From Candidatus Magasanikiibacteriota bacterium (GTDB lineage: Bacteria > Patescibacteriota > Patescibacteriia > Magasanikbacterales > GWA2-37-8): a stretch of 40,004 nucleotides of DNA. This document shows positions 8,304-15,500 of this stretch, one piece after another (position 1 is the stretch's first letter; each line of letters starts with the position of its first letter). The notes under the pieces are model-generated. The model made no database searches, was not told where the DNA came from, and saw only the letters and a list, made by a program, of their open reading frames with translations. The stretch is taken from contig JAHFHZ010000007.1 in assembly GCA_023246715.1 (NCBI GenBank), positions 1 through 40,004 of the forward strand, given 5' to 3'. Made by a program: the position numbers and the translations under genes.

Positions 8304-9602
8304 ATGCTGCCGAAAAATGAGCTGTTCTGCCCCTCCTTTGAGGGAGGGCCGGGCAGCAACATTGTATTTTTCCCCTGCCACATGCTGTCAGGGGACCCCC
8401 GCGACTCCACGCCCGAGCGGGAGCGCTCCACTGAGCTGATCTTCGCGGACCGCCGAGCGCGCGGCCTGCCCGTACCAGCCGACCCGGCCAACCCGGGTTG
8501 CGCAAGCTGGCTTGACTTCGAGCTCCGGCCCGCCAACTGGCCGGAGGCGCCCTCGACATGGTTCGTGTTTTTGATCATCCCCGTCGGCCCGCGGACCTTC
8601 TATGCCGCCATCAATGACGGCACTGCCGAGAAGGCCTCTACGGCCTACACGTGGGTCGAAGCCGCACTGCTCGCAGCCATTGCCTATGGCAAGTCGCGGG
8701 GCTGGCGGATCACCATCGGCCTCGGCGCGGCCACCAAGAACGCCACCGGTCACGGGACGCTCCTCGTGAAGCGTCACCCGGAGGTCTTCAACGACGTGAG
8801 CATCACTCACGGCGACGCTGAAACGACCTGGTTCGCCGACCAACTGCTACGGCAAGCCGGCCCCGTGCCTGGCTTCCACGCCGCCATCATCGGCGCCGGG
8901 GGGGCTATTGGGGCTCTGGCTGCCCAACAAATGGTCCGCCATCGGCCCGGGCTCATCGTCCTGGTTGGACAGCCCGATGCCAAGGATGCTCCCTTCGACA
9001 ATTGCCCCAAGCGCCAGCGCCTCAAAGCGGTGCGCCACCTGGTGATGGCCGAGGCGGTCAAGATTGGCTACCCGTTGGAGGTGGTGATCAGCGACGATAA
9101 GAGCGCTGCCTGTCGCCAGTACGACGTGGATGTGGTGGTCGTCGCCACCAACGGCACCGACATGCGGCTCAGCCCCGAAGAGGTCCGTGATCACACCAAA
9201 GGCCGCAGGAAAGGAGTCCTGGGCCTCGACATCACTACCCCCTCCGCTTTCATCTGGCGGCCGGAGTGGGACAAGCACCACGTCATCGTCACCGCTGGCT
9301 GTGCCCGCCTCACCATGCGTCACATCCCCGGCGGGTTCGACCGCTGGGGACACCGACAGATTGGGGCCGGGGGCCAGTCGTTCAGCAGCTTTTGGGGCTG
9401 TGCCACGGGTGCCGGTGCTCTGAGCATCTTCCGTCCCTCTGGCACCCACTGCGTCGGCCAGGAGATCAGCCTCATCCAGGCTGACGAGTGCGCCGACAAC
9501 CTGCGCCGCCTGGGAGTCGGCCCGGCCCACCCACATTCCTTCGGCCGGCCGGTGCCCATGCACCGGTTCTGCGAATTCACGCGAGCCGTGACATCCCGCT
9601 AG
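8304..9602 (+). CDS. Rossmann-fold oxidoreductase resembling long-chain acyl-ACP reductase
   Basis: A 432-aa protein from the ATG at 8304; the alternative TTG at 8223 lies in the leader. The GAGGAIG motif (197-203) begins a NAD(P)-binding Rossmann domain, with VVVVATNGTDM and GVLGLDITTP further along. The order of elements (GLGAATKN, then ITHGDAETTW, the dinucleotide loop, a VVVATNG strand and a final conserved Cys in TAGCARL) resembles cyanobacterial fatty acyl-ACP reductase and glutamyl-tRNA reductase/shikimate dehydrogenase-type domains. The assignment is distant and the substrate unknown. The gene is markedly richer in G+C, especially at third codon positions, than its neighbours, and forms its own unit between terminators. 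This suggests acquisition by transfer. Confidence 0.6.
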   Translation: MLPKNELFCPSFEGGPGSNIVFFPCHMLSGDPRDSTPERERSTELIFADRRARGLPVPADPANPGCASWLDFELRPANWPEAPSTWFVFLIIPVGPRTFYAAINDGTAEKASTAYTWVEAALLAAIAYGKSRGWRITIGLGAATKNATGHGTLLVKRHPEVFNDVSITHGDAETTWFADQLLRQAGPVPGFHAAIIGAGGAIGALAAQQMVRHRPGLIVLVGQPDAKDAPFDNCPKRQRLKAVRHLVMAEAVKIGYPLEVVISDDKSAACRQYDVDVVVVATNGTDMRLSPEEVRDHTKGRRKGVLGLDITTPSAFIWRPEWDKHHVIVTAGCARLTMRHIPGGFDRWGHRQIGAGGQSFSSFWGCATGAGALSIFRPSGTHCVGQEISLIQADECADNLRRLGVGPAHPHSFGRPVPMHRFCEFTRAVTSR

Positions 9603-9610
9603 CTAGCGTC

Positions 9611-9675
9611 CCCGCGCTAAGCGGGTTACGCCCACCATTCATTGCTCCGCCTTCGCGCGGAGCTTCTTCTTTTTT
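9611..9675 (+). terminator. Hairpin plus intrinsic terminator after the GC-rich gene
   Basis: A first hairpin (CCCGC/GCGGG, 9611-9625) is followed by a stronger one (GCTCCGC 9644-9650 with GCGGAGC 9657-9663, six-base loop) and the T-rich run 9664-9675. It ends the single-gene unit. Confidence 0.75.
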
Positions 9676-9689
9676 AGGGGCGTTGAATA

Positions 9690-9698
9690 TGCTATACT
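9690..9698 (+). promoter_or_regulatory. Extended -10 promoter, near-leaderless start
   Basis: TGCTATACT combines an extended TGn element with TATACT (9693-9698). The expected transcription start near 9705 is only two or three bases from the ATG at 9708, so the histidine kinase mRNA is probably leaderless or nearly so. No good -35 box is seen. Confidence 0.6.
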
Positions 9699-9707
9699 GA
9701 ATCTTGT

Positions 9708-11369
9708 ATGATCATCGATTTGTTCTCAATTCTTCCGTTGACCTGCGCCATTTTCGTGCTTCTGTTTGGGTTTTACATGCTATTTAGTAATTACCGCTCA
9801 CCGTTGCATCAGTTGCTATTTGGTTTCACGATGAGCATGTTTTTATGGCAGTTTGGCACGTTTATGATGTTTGCCAACCGTGAGAATCCACAGCTGGCTT
9901 TGATTTGGGATCGCGTGGTGTACGCCGGTGTAATATTTATGCCGCCATTCATGCATCATTTCAGCCTGCTGTTCACCGGGCGCACTGGTCAACAAAAAAA
10001 TTTGTTGCGACTGAATTATTTTTTGGCGATCTTATCCTTAATCGCCAGTCGCACCACCTATTTTGTCGATGATATTTATGTCTATTCCTGGGGCGCGCAT
10101 TCCCAGGCCCGTATTCTCCACCATATTTTTTTAGGCTATTTTTTTGTTGGCACCGGGTTATTTTTCCGTAACATCCTCACATATTACCACACGTTGAAAG
10201 ACCTGGTGCACAAAGCCCAAACTATTTATGTATTTATCGCTTTTGCCATCGTGATTTTTATTGGGGGCTCCGCCTATCTCTATGGGTACGGCATCGACAC
10301 CAAATTTCCGTTTGCTTATTTTAGCGGCTTGATTTTCCCCATCATGTTGGCCTACACTGTCACGCGTCATCATTTGCTTGGCACCAAAGTTATCACTACC
10401 GAAATCCTGGTCGGCCTGGCCGATTTTGTTCTGGTAATTCAGCTTTTTTTGGCCCGGTCGCTCACCGAGATTGTCTTGCGTATTATTATTGTTATCGGCG
10501 TCAGCATCATCGGTTTGTTTCTAATTAAATCCGTGCGAAAAGAAGTTACTCGGAGCGAAGAATTAACGGTGCTGACTAGCTCGCTCCGGCAGGCCAACAT
10601 CCGTTTGCAAGAGCTCGACCGCCAAAAAACCGAATTTTTGTCTATTGCCAGCCATCAGCTACGCACGCCGCTTTCGATCATTAATGGCTATATCGAACTA
10701 ATCAAAGAAGGTGATTATGGCAAGGTGGGCAAAAAAATGAAAGAAGTGCTTGGCAACATGGATGAAAGTAACGGGCGCTTAGTAAAGTTGGTAGATGAAT
10801 TTTTAAATGTCACTCGTATTGAACAAGGACGCACTAAGTTTATTTTTGAAAAAGGCGATTTAAACAGCACGGTCACGAGCGCGGTGGCCGAGCTGAAAGA
10901 ACGGGGTGAACAGCGCGGCCTCAAGCTGCATTGGAAACCTCCCGCGTTCCCGGCTATGGTAGCAATGGACGAAGAAAAAATTCGCAACGTGGTATTCAAT
11001 TTTATTGATAATGCCATTAAGTATTGTGATCAGGGGATAATTGAGGTGATCGTCGAAGATGACAAAGATGGTATTATTTTGCGCGTGCGCGACCGTGGCC
11101 TGGGGTTTGATGAACATGATCAATACAATTTTTTTCAAAAATTCTATCGTGGCGAAAATGTAAAAGGGGTTAATGTCACTGGTACCGGTTTAGGCTTGTA
11201 TGTTTGCCGGATGTTTATCGAGGCTCATCACGGCCGGGTCTGGGCCACCAGCCCCGGGTTAAAAAAGGGGAGTGAATTTGGTTTTTGGCTGCCCGCTACT
11301 CAGCCAGCCGTGCCCCCGGCGCCCAGCCCCACGCCCGCCGAACCGGTCGGTGCCGCAGCACTTATCTAG
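9708..11369 (+). CDS. Orphan membrane sensor histidine kinase (7TM type)
   Basis: A 553-aa sensor kinase. The first 280 residues hold about seven or eight hydrophobic helices resembling the N-terminal 7TM region of histidine kinases. A short coiled linker (about 285-305) leads to a HisKA domain with His316 in SHQLRTPLSIINGY. The HATPase domain has its N box at about 430 (NFIDNAIKY), G1 as RDRGLGF and G2 as GTGLGLYVCRMF. All catalytic boxes look intact, so it should autophosphorylate on His316. The final 25 residues are Pro/Ala-rich. No response regulator is encoded nearby, so the partner is elsewhere. The signal is unknown. Confidence 0.9.
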   Translation: MIIDLFSILPLTCAIFVLLFGFYMLFSNYRSPLHQLLFGFTMSMFLWQFGTFMMFANRENPQLALIWDRVVYAGVIFMPPFMHHFSLLFTGRTGQQKNLLRLNYFLAILSLIASRTTYFVDDIYVYSWGAHSQARILHHIFLGYFFVGTGLFFRNILTYYHTLKDLVHKAQTIYVFIAFAIVIFIGGSAYLYGYGIDTKFPFAYFSGLIFPIMLAYTVTRHHLLGTKVITTEILVGLADFVLVIQLFLARSLTEIVLRIIIVIGVSIIGLFLIKSVRKEVTRSEELTVLTSSLRQANIRLQELDRQKTEFLSIASHQLRTPLSIINGYIELIKEGDYGKVGKKMKEVLGNMDESNGRLVKLVDEFLNVTRIEQGRTKFIFEKGDLNSTVTSAVAELKERGEQRGLKLHWKPPAFPAMVAMDEEKIRNVVFNFIDNAIKYCDQGIIEVIVEDDKDGIILRVRDRGLGFDEHDQYNFFQKFYRGENVKGVNVTGTGLGLYVCRMFIEAHHGRVWATSPGLKKGSEFGFWLPATQPAVPPAPSPTPAEPVGAAALI

Positions 11370-11371
11370 GA

Positions 11372-11403
11372 TTGTCTTTTCGGTTGCTTTGGTATAGTAT
11401 AAA
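11372..11403 (+). promoter_or_regulatory. Weak candidate promoter before bactofilin
   Basis: TTGTCT (11372-11377) is followed by TATAGT (11393-11398) at a 15-base spacing, or TATAAA (11398-11403) at 20 bases. Neither spacing is ideal. The 71-base gap and AT-rich character fit a promoter for the bactofilin gene. Confidence 0.3.
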
Positions 11404-11440
11404 TTTTGCTTTTAGCGTATCTAAAAATAAAGATTTTAGT

Positions 11441-11926
11441 ATGATTTTTCAAAAACCCGCGCCTAAATTACCCATGCCCATGGTGCCAGAAGATCAGCTG
11501 GGCGGCCAGCCTGTCCGCGACGAAATTGAAACCGTTGTTGGCCCTTCGGTAAATGTTGAAGGTGATTTTGTTTCGGAAGGGAATATTGTTGTTAAAGGCA
11601 GCGTGGCCGGGAGTGTTACCACTAGCAAGCACCTGCTCATCGAGCAAGGGGCTCGCGTGGTTGCCAATGTGCGGGCCGGGAGTGTCAAAATCTCTGGCGA
11701 CCTGAAAGGAAACATGAAAATTCGCGAGTCGCTCGAACTTACTGCCACGGCGCGGGTAATTGGTGATGTGGAAGTTAAAGTGTTGGTAATGGAAGCGGGT
11801 GCTTTGCTATATGGCAAAGTAGCCATGCTGGGCATCGATGGTGTCGAAGGTAAACCTGGTCGCTCGGGCAGCCGCGGCGCGTCAAAGAGATCAGAAGAAT
11901 TTCAACCTCTTGAAATTATAGAGTAA
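11441..11926 (+). CDS. Bactofilin family cytoskeletal protein
   Basis: A 161-aa protein with a bactofilin (DUF583) domain over roughly residues 30-130. The repeating beta-helix pattern of short V/I-x-G-x-V/I steps is visible (VEGDFVSEGNIVVKGSVAG, then IREDLE-like steps and ARVIGDVEVKVL). Bactofilins polymerise into filaments that help place cell-wall and polar machinery. Flanking tails are Pro-rich at the start (PAPKLPMPMVPED) and basic/acidic at the end, as usual. The ATG at 11441 is chosen because an earlier in-frame start overlaps the histidine kinase and encodes non-bactofilin sequence. Confidence 0.88.
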   Translation: MIFQKPAPKLPMPMVPEDQLGGQPVRDEIETVVGPSVNVEGDFVSEGNIVVKGSVAGSVTTSKHLLIEQGARVVANVRAGSVKISGDLKGNMKIRESLELTATARVIGDVEVKVLVMEAGALLYGKVAMLGIDGVEGKPGRSGSRGASKRSEEFQPLEIIE

Positions 11927-11948
11927 AGCAAGATTTTGTTGGTATTGT

Positions 11949-12713
11949 ATGTACGTGTATTTGTACGACAATTTTTTGCGTCATAAACGGTTTGCGGCTG
12001 ATATCAAGACAATGGAAATTCGTTTGACGGACTATGGTATTGCCGGGAAAATTTTACGCATCAATAATTATACCGATGCCAAACCGATTATCGAGGATGA
12101 AGTCAAACGCGGCGCCAAAACTGTCGTGATTGTTGGTAATGATGATTCGTTTGGACAAATTTTGTCGCGGGCGGCCACTGTGCCGATCACTTTTGGATTT
12201 TTGCCCGTCGGCCCGAACAACAGTATCGCCGAAATTTTGGGGATTACCCCCGGGACGTTAGCCGTTGATGTGTTGTCTCGTCGGCGCCGGCAACTGCTTG
12301 ATATCGGTTGGGCGAACAATTGGTGTTTTATTGGGCAGTTGCGCATTCCTCCGGCCAAAGTAGAAGTTACCTACGATGAACGCTTTACCGTGCGAGCCAA
12401 AGATTTGCTCGAGGTTGTTGTTTGTAACTTGAAGCCCTACGTTTTTAAATCCGGCCAGCCAAGCGATCCCGAAAAAATCGTGCACCCGCAAGATGGGAAA
12501 CTAGAAGCTTTTTTACGTCCCTTGACAAAGCGCCGATGGTGGGGCTATATGGGTGAGGAACCCAGTGTTTTTCCGTTTGAAGAAATGGTCATCCGCGGTG
12601 AAAAACCTTTTATGGTGGAAGCTGACGGAAAAGTATCCAAAGAAATAAAGCTCACGATCCGTTTGGCTCACCACAAGATCGATTTGATTGTGGGTCGGGA
12701 GCGGCAATTTTAG
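11949..12713 (+). CDS. Diacylglycerol-kinase-like protein with altered nucleotide motif
   Basis: A 254-aa protein resembling the DAGK/YegS lipid kinase catalytic fold. The segment from about residue 55, TVVIVGNDDSFGQIL, aligns with the GGDGT nucleotide loop, and GFLPVGPNNSIAEILGI aligns with the LGTGNDFAR loop. Both are altered (GNDDS for GGDGT, GPNNS for GTGND), so kinase activity is uncertain. A beta-sandwich-like region follows (about 130-250), as in lipid kinases. It starts 22 bases after the bactofilin gene and may share its transcript. A role in envelope lipid metabolism is inferred from fold alone. Confidence 0.65.
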   Translation: MYVYLYDNFLRHKRFAADIKTMEIRLTDYGIAGKILRINNYTDAKPIIEDEVKRGAKTVVIVGNDDSFGQILSRAATVPITFGFLPVGPNNSIAEILGITPGTLAVDVLSRRRRQLLDIGWANNWCFIGQLRIPPAKVEVTYDERFTVRAKDLLEVVVCNLKPYVFKSGQPSDPEKIVHPQDGKLEAFLRPLTKRRWWGYMGEEPSVFPFEEMVIRGEKPFMVEADGKVSKEIKLTIRLAHHKIDLIVGRERQF

Positions 12714-12723
12714 AAAAAAATAC

Positions 12724-12810
12724 GGGCGAGTGGCGAAATTGGTAGACGCACTACCTTGAGGTGGTAGCGGCCGCAAGGTCTTGAGAGTTCGAATCTCTCC
12801 TCGCCCACCA
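12724..12810 (+). tRNA. tRNA-Leu (anticodon GAG)
   Basis: An 87-base class II tRNA. The acceptor stem GGGCGAG pairs with CTCGCCC. The anticodon stem CTACC/GGTAG encloses TTGAGGT (anticodon GAG). A long variable arm follows, then the T arm GAGAG-TTCGAAT-CTCTC. The 3' CCA is encoded. A terminator follows directly. Confidence 0.96.
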
Positions 12811-12812
12811 GT

Positions 12813-12839
12813 AAAAACATCCTACGCGGGATGTTTTTT
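12813..12839 (+). terminator. Intrinsic terminator after tRNA-Leu
   Basis: AAAACATCC pairs with GGATGTTTT around a six-base loop, followed by T residues. It starts three bases after the tRNA CCA end. Confidence 0.85.
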
Positions 12840-12853
12840 GTTCACATGATGAG

Positions 12854-12882
12854 TTGCAGAAGGCTTCATCAAGCGATATACT
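12854..12882 (+). promoter_or_regulatory. Sigma70-type promoter
   Basis: TTGCAG (12854-12859), a 17-base spacer and TATACT (12877-12882). It precedes the run of four small genes 12917-14554, with a leader of about 28 bases. Confidence 0.7.
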
Positions 12883-12916
12883 ACGTACAAATTAAAGCGA
12901 GTTACCGTAAAAGTAT

Positions 12917-13159
12917 ATGCGTTTTCTATTAGGTTTCGCCCTTGCTGGCGTCGGCGTGCTCTTGGTAATTAAATCCGAATGGTTTATGCAGAATTTTGGA
13001 GCCATTCCCTGGGCCGAAGAACACCTTGGTACGAGCGGCGGGAGTCGGCTAATGTATAAACTCATTGGAATCGGCTTTATTTTTATTGGCTTTGTTTTAA
13101 TTACCAATTTAACCGACGGTTTTTTAAACGCCACGGTGGGCAGAGTCCTTGTTCGATAA
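12917..13159 (+). CDS. Small two-helix membrane protein
   Basis: An 80-aa protein of unknown function. Hydrophobic helices span about residues 2-20 and 46-64, separated by a polar loop containing WAEEHLGTSGGSR. The protein begins with MRF directly before the first helix. It is the first gene after the promoter at 12854-12882. Its end is followed closely by the methyltransferase gene, which would overlap it if the upstream TTG start at 13149 were used. Similar small proteins are common in CPR genomes, but I cannot assign a role. Confidence 0.7.
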   Translation: MRFLLGFALAGVGVLLVIKSEWFMQNFGAIPWAEEHLGTSGGSRLMYKLIGIGFIFIGFVLITNLTDGFLNATVGRVLVR

Positions 13160-13187
13160 AATTATTTTTTGTGAGCAACATGCCAGT

Positions 13188-13736
13188 ATGAGTTCGGCCG
13201 GAATCTCTCTGATTAATCCCCATCTTGTTTTTGAAAAAATTTCCCTTAGCGAAGGTATGCGCGTGGCCGACTTTGGTTGCGGACGAACCGGTCATTTTGT
13301 GTTTTCGGCGTCTCGGGTAGTTGGTGAAAAGGGGATTGTCTACGCCGTTGATATCATGAAAGATGTGCTCGAGAGCCTTAAAAGCCGTTTGCGCAGCGAA
13401 GGTTATGGTAATGTGGAAACTGTCTGGTCCGATATTGAGCGCCCAGGAAAAACCGCCATTGCTCCCGGCAGTCTTGACGTTTGCTTCATAGTTAACGTAC
13501 TCTGTCAGGTGCACGACCGTTCGGCTGTTCTGGCCGAGGCTTCCCGGCTGTTAAAGCCCGGCGGCCTATTGGCTATAACCGAATGGGCGCGGCCGCTTGG
13601 GCCGCTTGGCCCTGGCGAAGGCAAACTTCTGACCCCCGAAGCCTTGAGCGCTCTAGGTTTGGACGCGCAGCTCGAACGGGTTTCCAGCTTTGAATTAGGC
13701 GATTATCATTACTGTTTAATTCTTTCTCGCAAGTAG
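13188..13736 (+). CDS. Class I SAM-dependent methyltransferase
   Basis: A 182-aa protein from the ATG at 13188; a TTG at 13149 in the same frame would add 13 residues and overlap the upstream gene. Motif I of the SAM-binding Rossmann fold is MRVADFGCGRTGHF near residue 25. YAVDIMKD is the acidic motif that contacts the ribose. A later LLKPGGLLAITEW is the usual motif near strand 5, as in UbiE/Methyltransf_11 proteins. The substrate is unknown. The fold call is secure. Confidence 0.88.
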   Translation: MSSAGISLINPHLVFEKISLSEGMRVADFGCGRTGHFVFSASRVVGEKGIVYAVDIMKDVLESLKSRLRSEGYGNVETVWSDIERPGKTAIAPGSLDVCFIVNVLCQVHDRSAVLAEASRLLKPGGLLAITEWARPLGPLGPGEGKLLTPEALSALGLDAQLERVSSFELGDYHYCLILSRK

Positions 13737-13749
13737 GTTATAAAATTCT

Positions 13750-14160
13750 ATGCAGTTGAGTAATCTGTTGTATACGTCGTATTGGTTTAGCCAGCCATAT
13801 ATTGCCCGTGGCGCTACCGCCTGGGCGTGGATTAGTATTTTTTTGGCCTTGGTTTTGATTGGTATTGTTGCGCAAATCGTCCGCTCCACGAGTGTTGATC
13901 AATTAAAGCAAGAAGTTTTGCGCAAAGTAAGCTTGCTCACACTCACCTTTGGCTTGTTGGGGTTAATTTGGTTTTTCTTGCGGCAGGAACGCATCCCTTT
14001 CTTGGCCTGGCGGTTTTGGCTGCTGCTGTGGGTGTTGGGTTTTGTCTGGTGGGCAGCCTCCACCTTGCGTTATATCCTCAAGCGCGTGCCGCAAATTCGC
14101 TCCGAACATGCTGAGCGTGCCAAACGCGACAAATATCTTCCTAAACCATCAAGGGGGTAA
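13750..14160 (+). CDS. Predicted three-helix membrane protein
   Basis: A 136-aa hydrophobic protein of unknown function. Helices are visible at about residues 25-45, 63-79 and 88-105, followed by a basic cytoplasmic-type tail (KRVPQIRSEHAERAKRDKYLP). It starts 13 bases after the methyltransferase gene and precedes the UPF0102 gene, so it is probably co-transcribed with them. No motif suggests a function. Confidence 0.7.
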   Translation: MQLSNLLYTSYWFSQPYIARGATAWAWISIFLALVLIGIVAQIVRSTSVDQLKQEVLRKVSLLTLTFGLLGLIWFFLRQERIPFLAWRFWLLLWVLGFVWWAASTLRYILKRVPQIRSEHAERAKRDKYLPKPSRG

Positions 14161-14185
14161 CTCATTAATCGATTAAGGGGGGTCT

Positions 14186-14554
14186 ATGCCAAAGGGCGGC
14201 CAGGCTAAAAATTTGGGCGGTTGGGGAGAAACTCAAGCCTGCAACTTTTTAACACGCTCCGGATTTAGTATTGTGGAGCGTAATTATTTCACCACGGCTG
14301 GAGAAATCGACATCATCGCTCGCGCTCCGGGTGGGGAATATTATTTTATTGAGGTAAAAACTCGTCAACAAGGGGATTTTGCAACCGATACGGCAATCAC
14401 GCCGTTCAAAAAAATGAAAATTCAAAAAACACTGCGCCGTTACTGCTATGATCGGAGAATTTCCGATCAGCACGGCCTAATCACTGCCGGCCTATTGGTA
14501 ACGATTAATCGGTTTGCTGGTAGCATAAAGTTCCGTTTAGCCGTATACTGTTGA
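14186..14554 (+). CDS. UPF0102 (YraN) family predicted nuclease
   Basis: A 122-aa protein with the restriction-endonuclease-like fold of the YraN family. The N-terminal GGWGETQACNFL helix is followed by GFSIVERNY. GEIDIIARA and FIEVKTR then provide the conserved Glu, Asp, Glu and Lys catalytic-type residues (E40, D42, E56 and K58, approximately). Family members are linked to DNA processing, but their exact role is not established. A GGGGGG-containing stretch lies eight bases before the ATG and may act as ribosome binding site. Length is normal for the family. Confidence 0.87.
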   Translation: MPKGGQAKNLGGWGETQACNFLTRSGFSIVERNYFTTAGEIDIIARAPGGEYYFIEVKTRQQGDFATDTAITPFKKMKIQKTLRRYCYDRRISDQHGLITAGLLVTINRFAGSIKFRLAVYC

Positions 14555-14582
14555 CAGGCGTTCGATATTTTGATAGGTTAAA

Positions 14583-14607
14583 GCGCGCCCAGTTTAGGTG
14601 GGCGCGT
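14583..14607 (+). terminator. Strong hairpin between UPF0102 gene and ndk
   Basis: CGCGCCCA (14584-14591) pairs with TGGGCGCG (14599-14606) around a seven-base loop. The bases right after it are not T-rich; a T run appears only at 14632. It is either a weak terminator or a 5' leader structure of ndk. Confidence 0.5.
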
Positions 14608-14647
14608 ACTTCAAAAAATATATTTTTTTAATATCCAACCTTAAGAT

Positions 14648-15235
14648 ATGATGAATTTTAAACAAGAACAGACCTACGTAATGGTAAAATCCGATGGAGT
14701 CAAAAAAGGACTGATTGGCGAAATCATTCGCCGTATTGAGCAGCGCGATCTAAAGGTCGTTGCCCTTGAAATGTTCCAGCCAACGAAAGAACAAATCGAT
14801 AATCACTACCCTAAGGATGAAGCTTGGATTGCTCGCATGGGCCAAAAAACCCTTGGTACCTACGAAAAATACGGCATTGATGTGAAAAAAGAACTTGGCA
14901 CCGACAATGATTTGGAAATTGGCAGAATGGTCCGCGGGTGGGTGGTGGATTATATGGTTTCCGCCCCGCTGGTGCGTATGGTAATCGAGGGTGTGCACGC
15001 GGTTGATATGGTCCGCAAAATTTGCGGCGCTACTCTGCCGTATCTTTCGGACATGGGCACTATTCGCGGTGATTACTCCGCCGATTCTCCGGCAGTGGCC
15101 AACGCTGAACGTCGGGCCGTTATGAACCTCATTCACGCCTCCGAAACTCCACAGGAAGCCGAGCATGAGATTGCCTACTGGTTTGGCGGTCGCGATGTCG
15201 TTTTTAGCTATCAGCGCTTTAGCGACGGGGTCTAA
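14648..15235 (+). CDS. ndk: Nucleoside diphosphate kinase, long form
   Basis: Transfers the gamma phosphate between nucleoside triphosphates and diphosphates through a phospho-histidine. TYVMVKSDGVKKGLIGEII is the family N-terminus. The active-site His is about residue 163 in MNLIHASETPQEAE. RGDYSAD is the nucleotide-binding stretch. At 195 aa it is about 50 longer than the usual 140-150. The extra residues lie after the Kpn-loop-equivalent region (about 50-95, containing KTLGTYEKYGIDVKKELG), as in other CPR and some archaeal-like NDKs. A second ATG directly follows the first. Catalytic residues appear intact. Confidence 0.93.
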   Translation: MMNFKQEQTYVMVKSDGVKKGLIGEIIRRIEQRDLKVVALEMFQPTKEQIDNHYPKDEAWIARMGQKTLGTYEKYGIDVKKELGTDNDLEIGRMVRGWVVDYMVSAPLVRMVIEGVHAVDMVRKICGATLPYLSDMGTIRGDYSADSPAVANAERRAVMNLIHASETPQEAEHEIAYWFGGRDVVFSYQRFSDGV

Positions 15236-15245
15236 AAATCTTCAT

Positions 15246-15274
15246 TTGACAGGTGGATAACCCGTGGCTATACT
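15246..15274 (+). promoter_or_regulatory. Strong promoter for the structured RNA
   Basis: TTGACA (15246-15251), a 17-base spacer and TATACT (15269-15274), one base from consensus overall. Transcription should begin near 15281, the base of the long stem of the predicted RNA. It lies 10 bases after the ndk stop. Confidence 0.85.
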
Positions 15275-15280
15275 ACCAAA

Positions 15281-15420
15281 TAGTCTGGTCACGGGGAGGC
15301 CAAAAATGTTCTACAATAAACGTTCCCAGGTTTACCAATATTTATTGCGCCCGTGGGTGCAATGTGCGGTTTACCACATACCTGCTGGAACATAGCGCCT
15401 CCTCACTTACTGGACTAGTG
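15281..15420 (+). ncRNA. Structured small RNA, possibly 6S RNA
   Basis: About 140 bases fold into one long interrupted rod. The 5' TAGTCTGG pairs with the 3' end (15281-15288 with 15410-15417), GGGGAGGC pairs with 15397-15404, and ATGTTC pairs with GAACAT (15306-15311 with 15388-15393). A large internal bubble follows, with a small hairpin on its 3' side (TGTG/CACA, 15363-15378) and a terminal hairpin (ATTGCGCCC with GGGTGCAAT, 15344-15363). A strong promoter at one end, a strong terminator at the other and a rod with a central bubble are the marks of 6S RNA, which binds RNA polymerase. It is shorter than the usual 160-200 bases and was not checked against a covariance model. A competing small ORF lies inside. 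Confidence 0.5.
15306..15395 (+). CDS. Possible 29-aa ORF inside the structured RNA
   Basis: An ATG at 15306 sits six bases after GGGGAGG, an apparent Shine-Dalgarno, and opens a 29-codon frame ending at TAG 15393-15395. The product would be aromatic and mildly basic (MFYNKRSQVYQYLL at its start). The same bases form the helices of the predicted RNA, and the putative ribosome binding site is paired in the stem. I favour the RNA interpretation, so this is a low-confidence alternative. Confidence 0.15.
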   Translation: MFYNKRSQVYQYLLRPWVQCAVYHIPAGT

Positions 15421-15450
15421 AATAATCACCCCGCGGTGGTTATTTTTATT
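15421..15450 (+). terminator. Intrinsic terminator of the structured RNA
   Basis: AATAATCACC pairs with GGTGGTTATT (15421-15430 with 15435-15444) around CCGC, followed by a T-rich tail. It ends the small RNA just before the convergent rpmB terminator. Confidence 0.88.
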
Positions 15451-15453
15451 TCC

Positions 15454-15482
15454 AAAACAAAAACCCCGCCAACATGGCGGGG
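15454..15482 (-). terminator. Intrinsic terminator of rpmB
   Basis: On the minus strand, CCCCGCC pairs with GGCGGGG (15482-15476 with 15470-15464, five-base loop), followed by a T-rich run. It lies 18 bases after the rpmB stop codon. Confidence 0.88.
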
Positions 15483-15500
15483 CCGAAGAAATTTGTGGTA

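Noticed and set aside
8847-9563. 238-aa leftward frame in the GC-rich gene
   Set aside because: High GC content removes stop codons on the opposite strand; the forward frame has a strong SD and a Rossmann motif.
15281-15420. Small SRP RNA (ffs)
   Set aside because: There is no GGAA-type apical loop or conserved asymmetric loop; the rod with a central bubble fits 6S RNA better.
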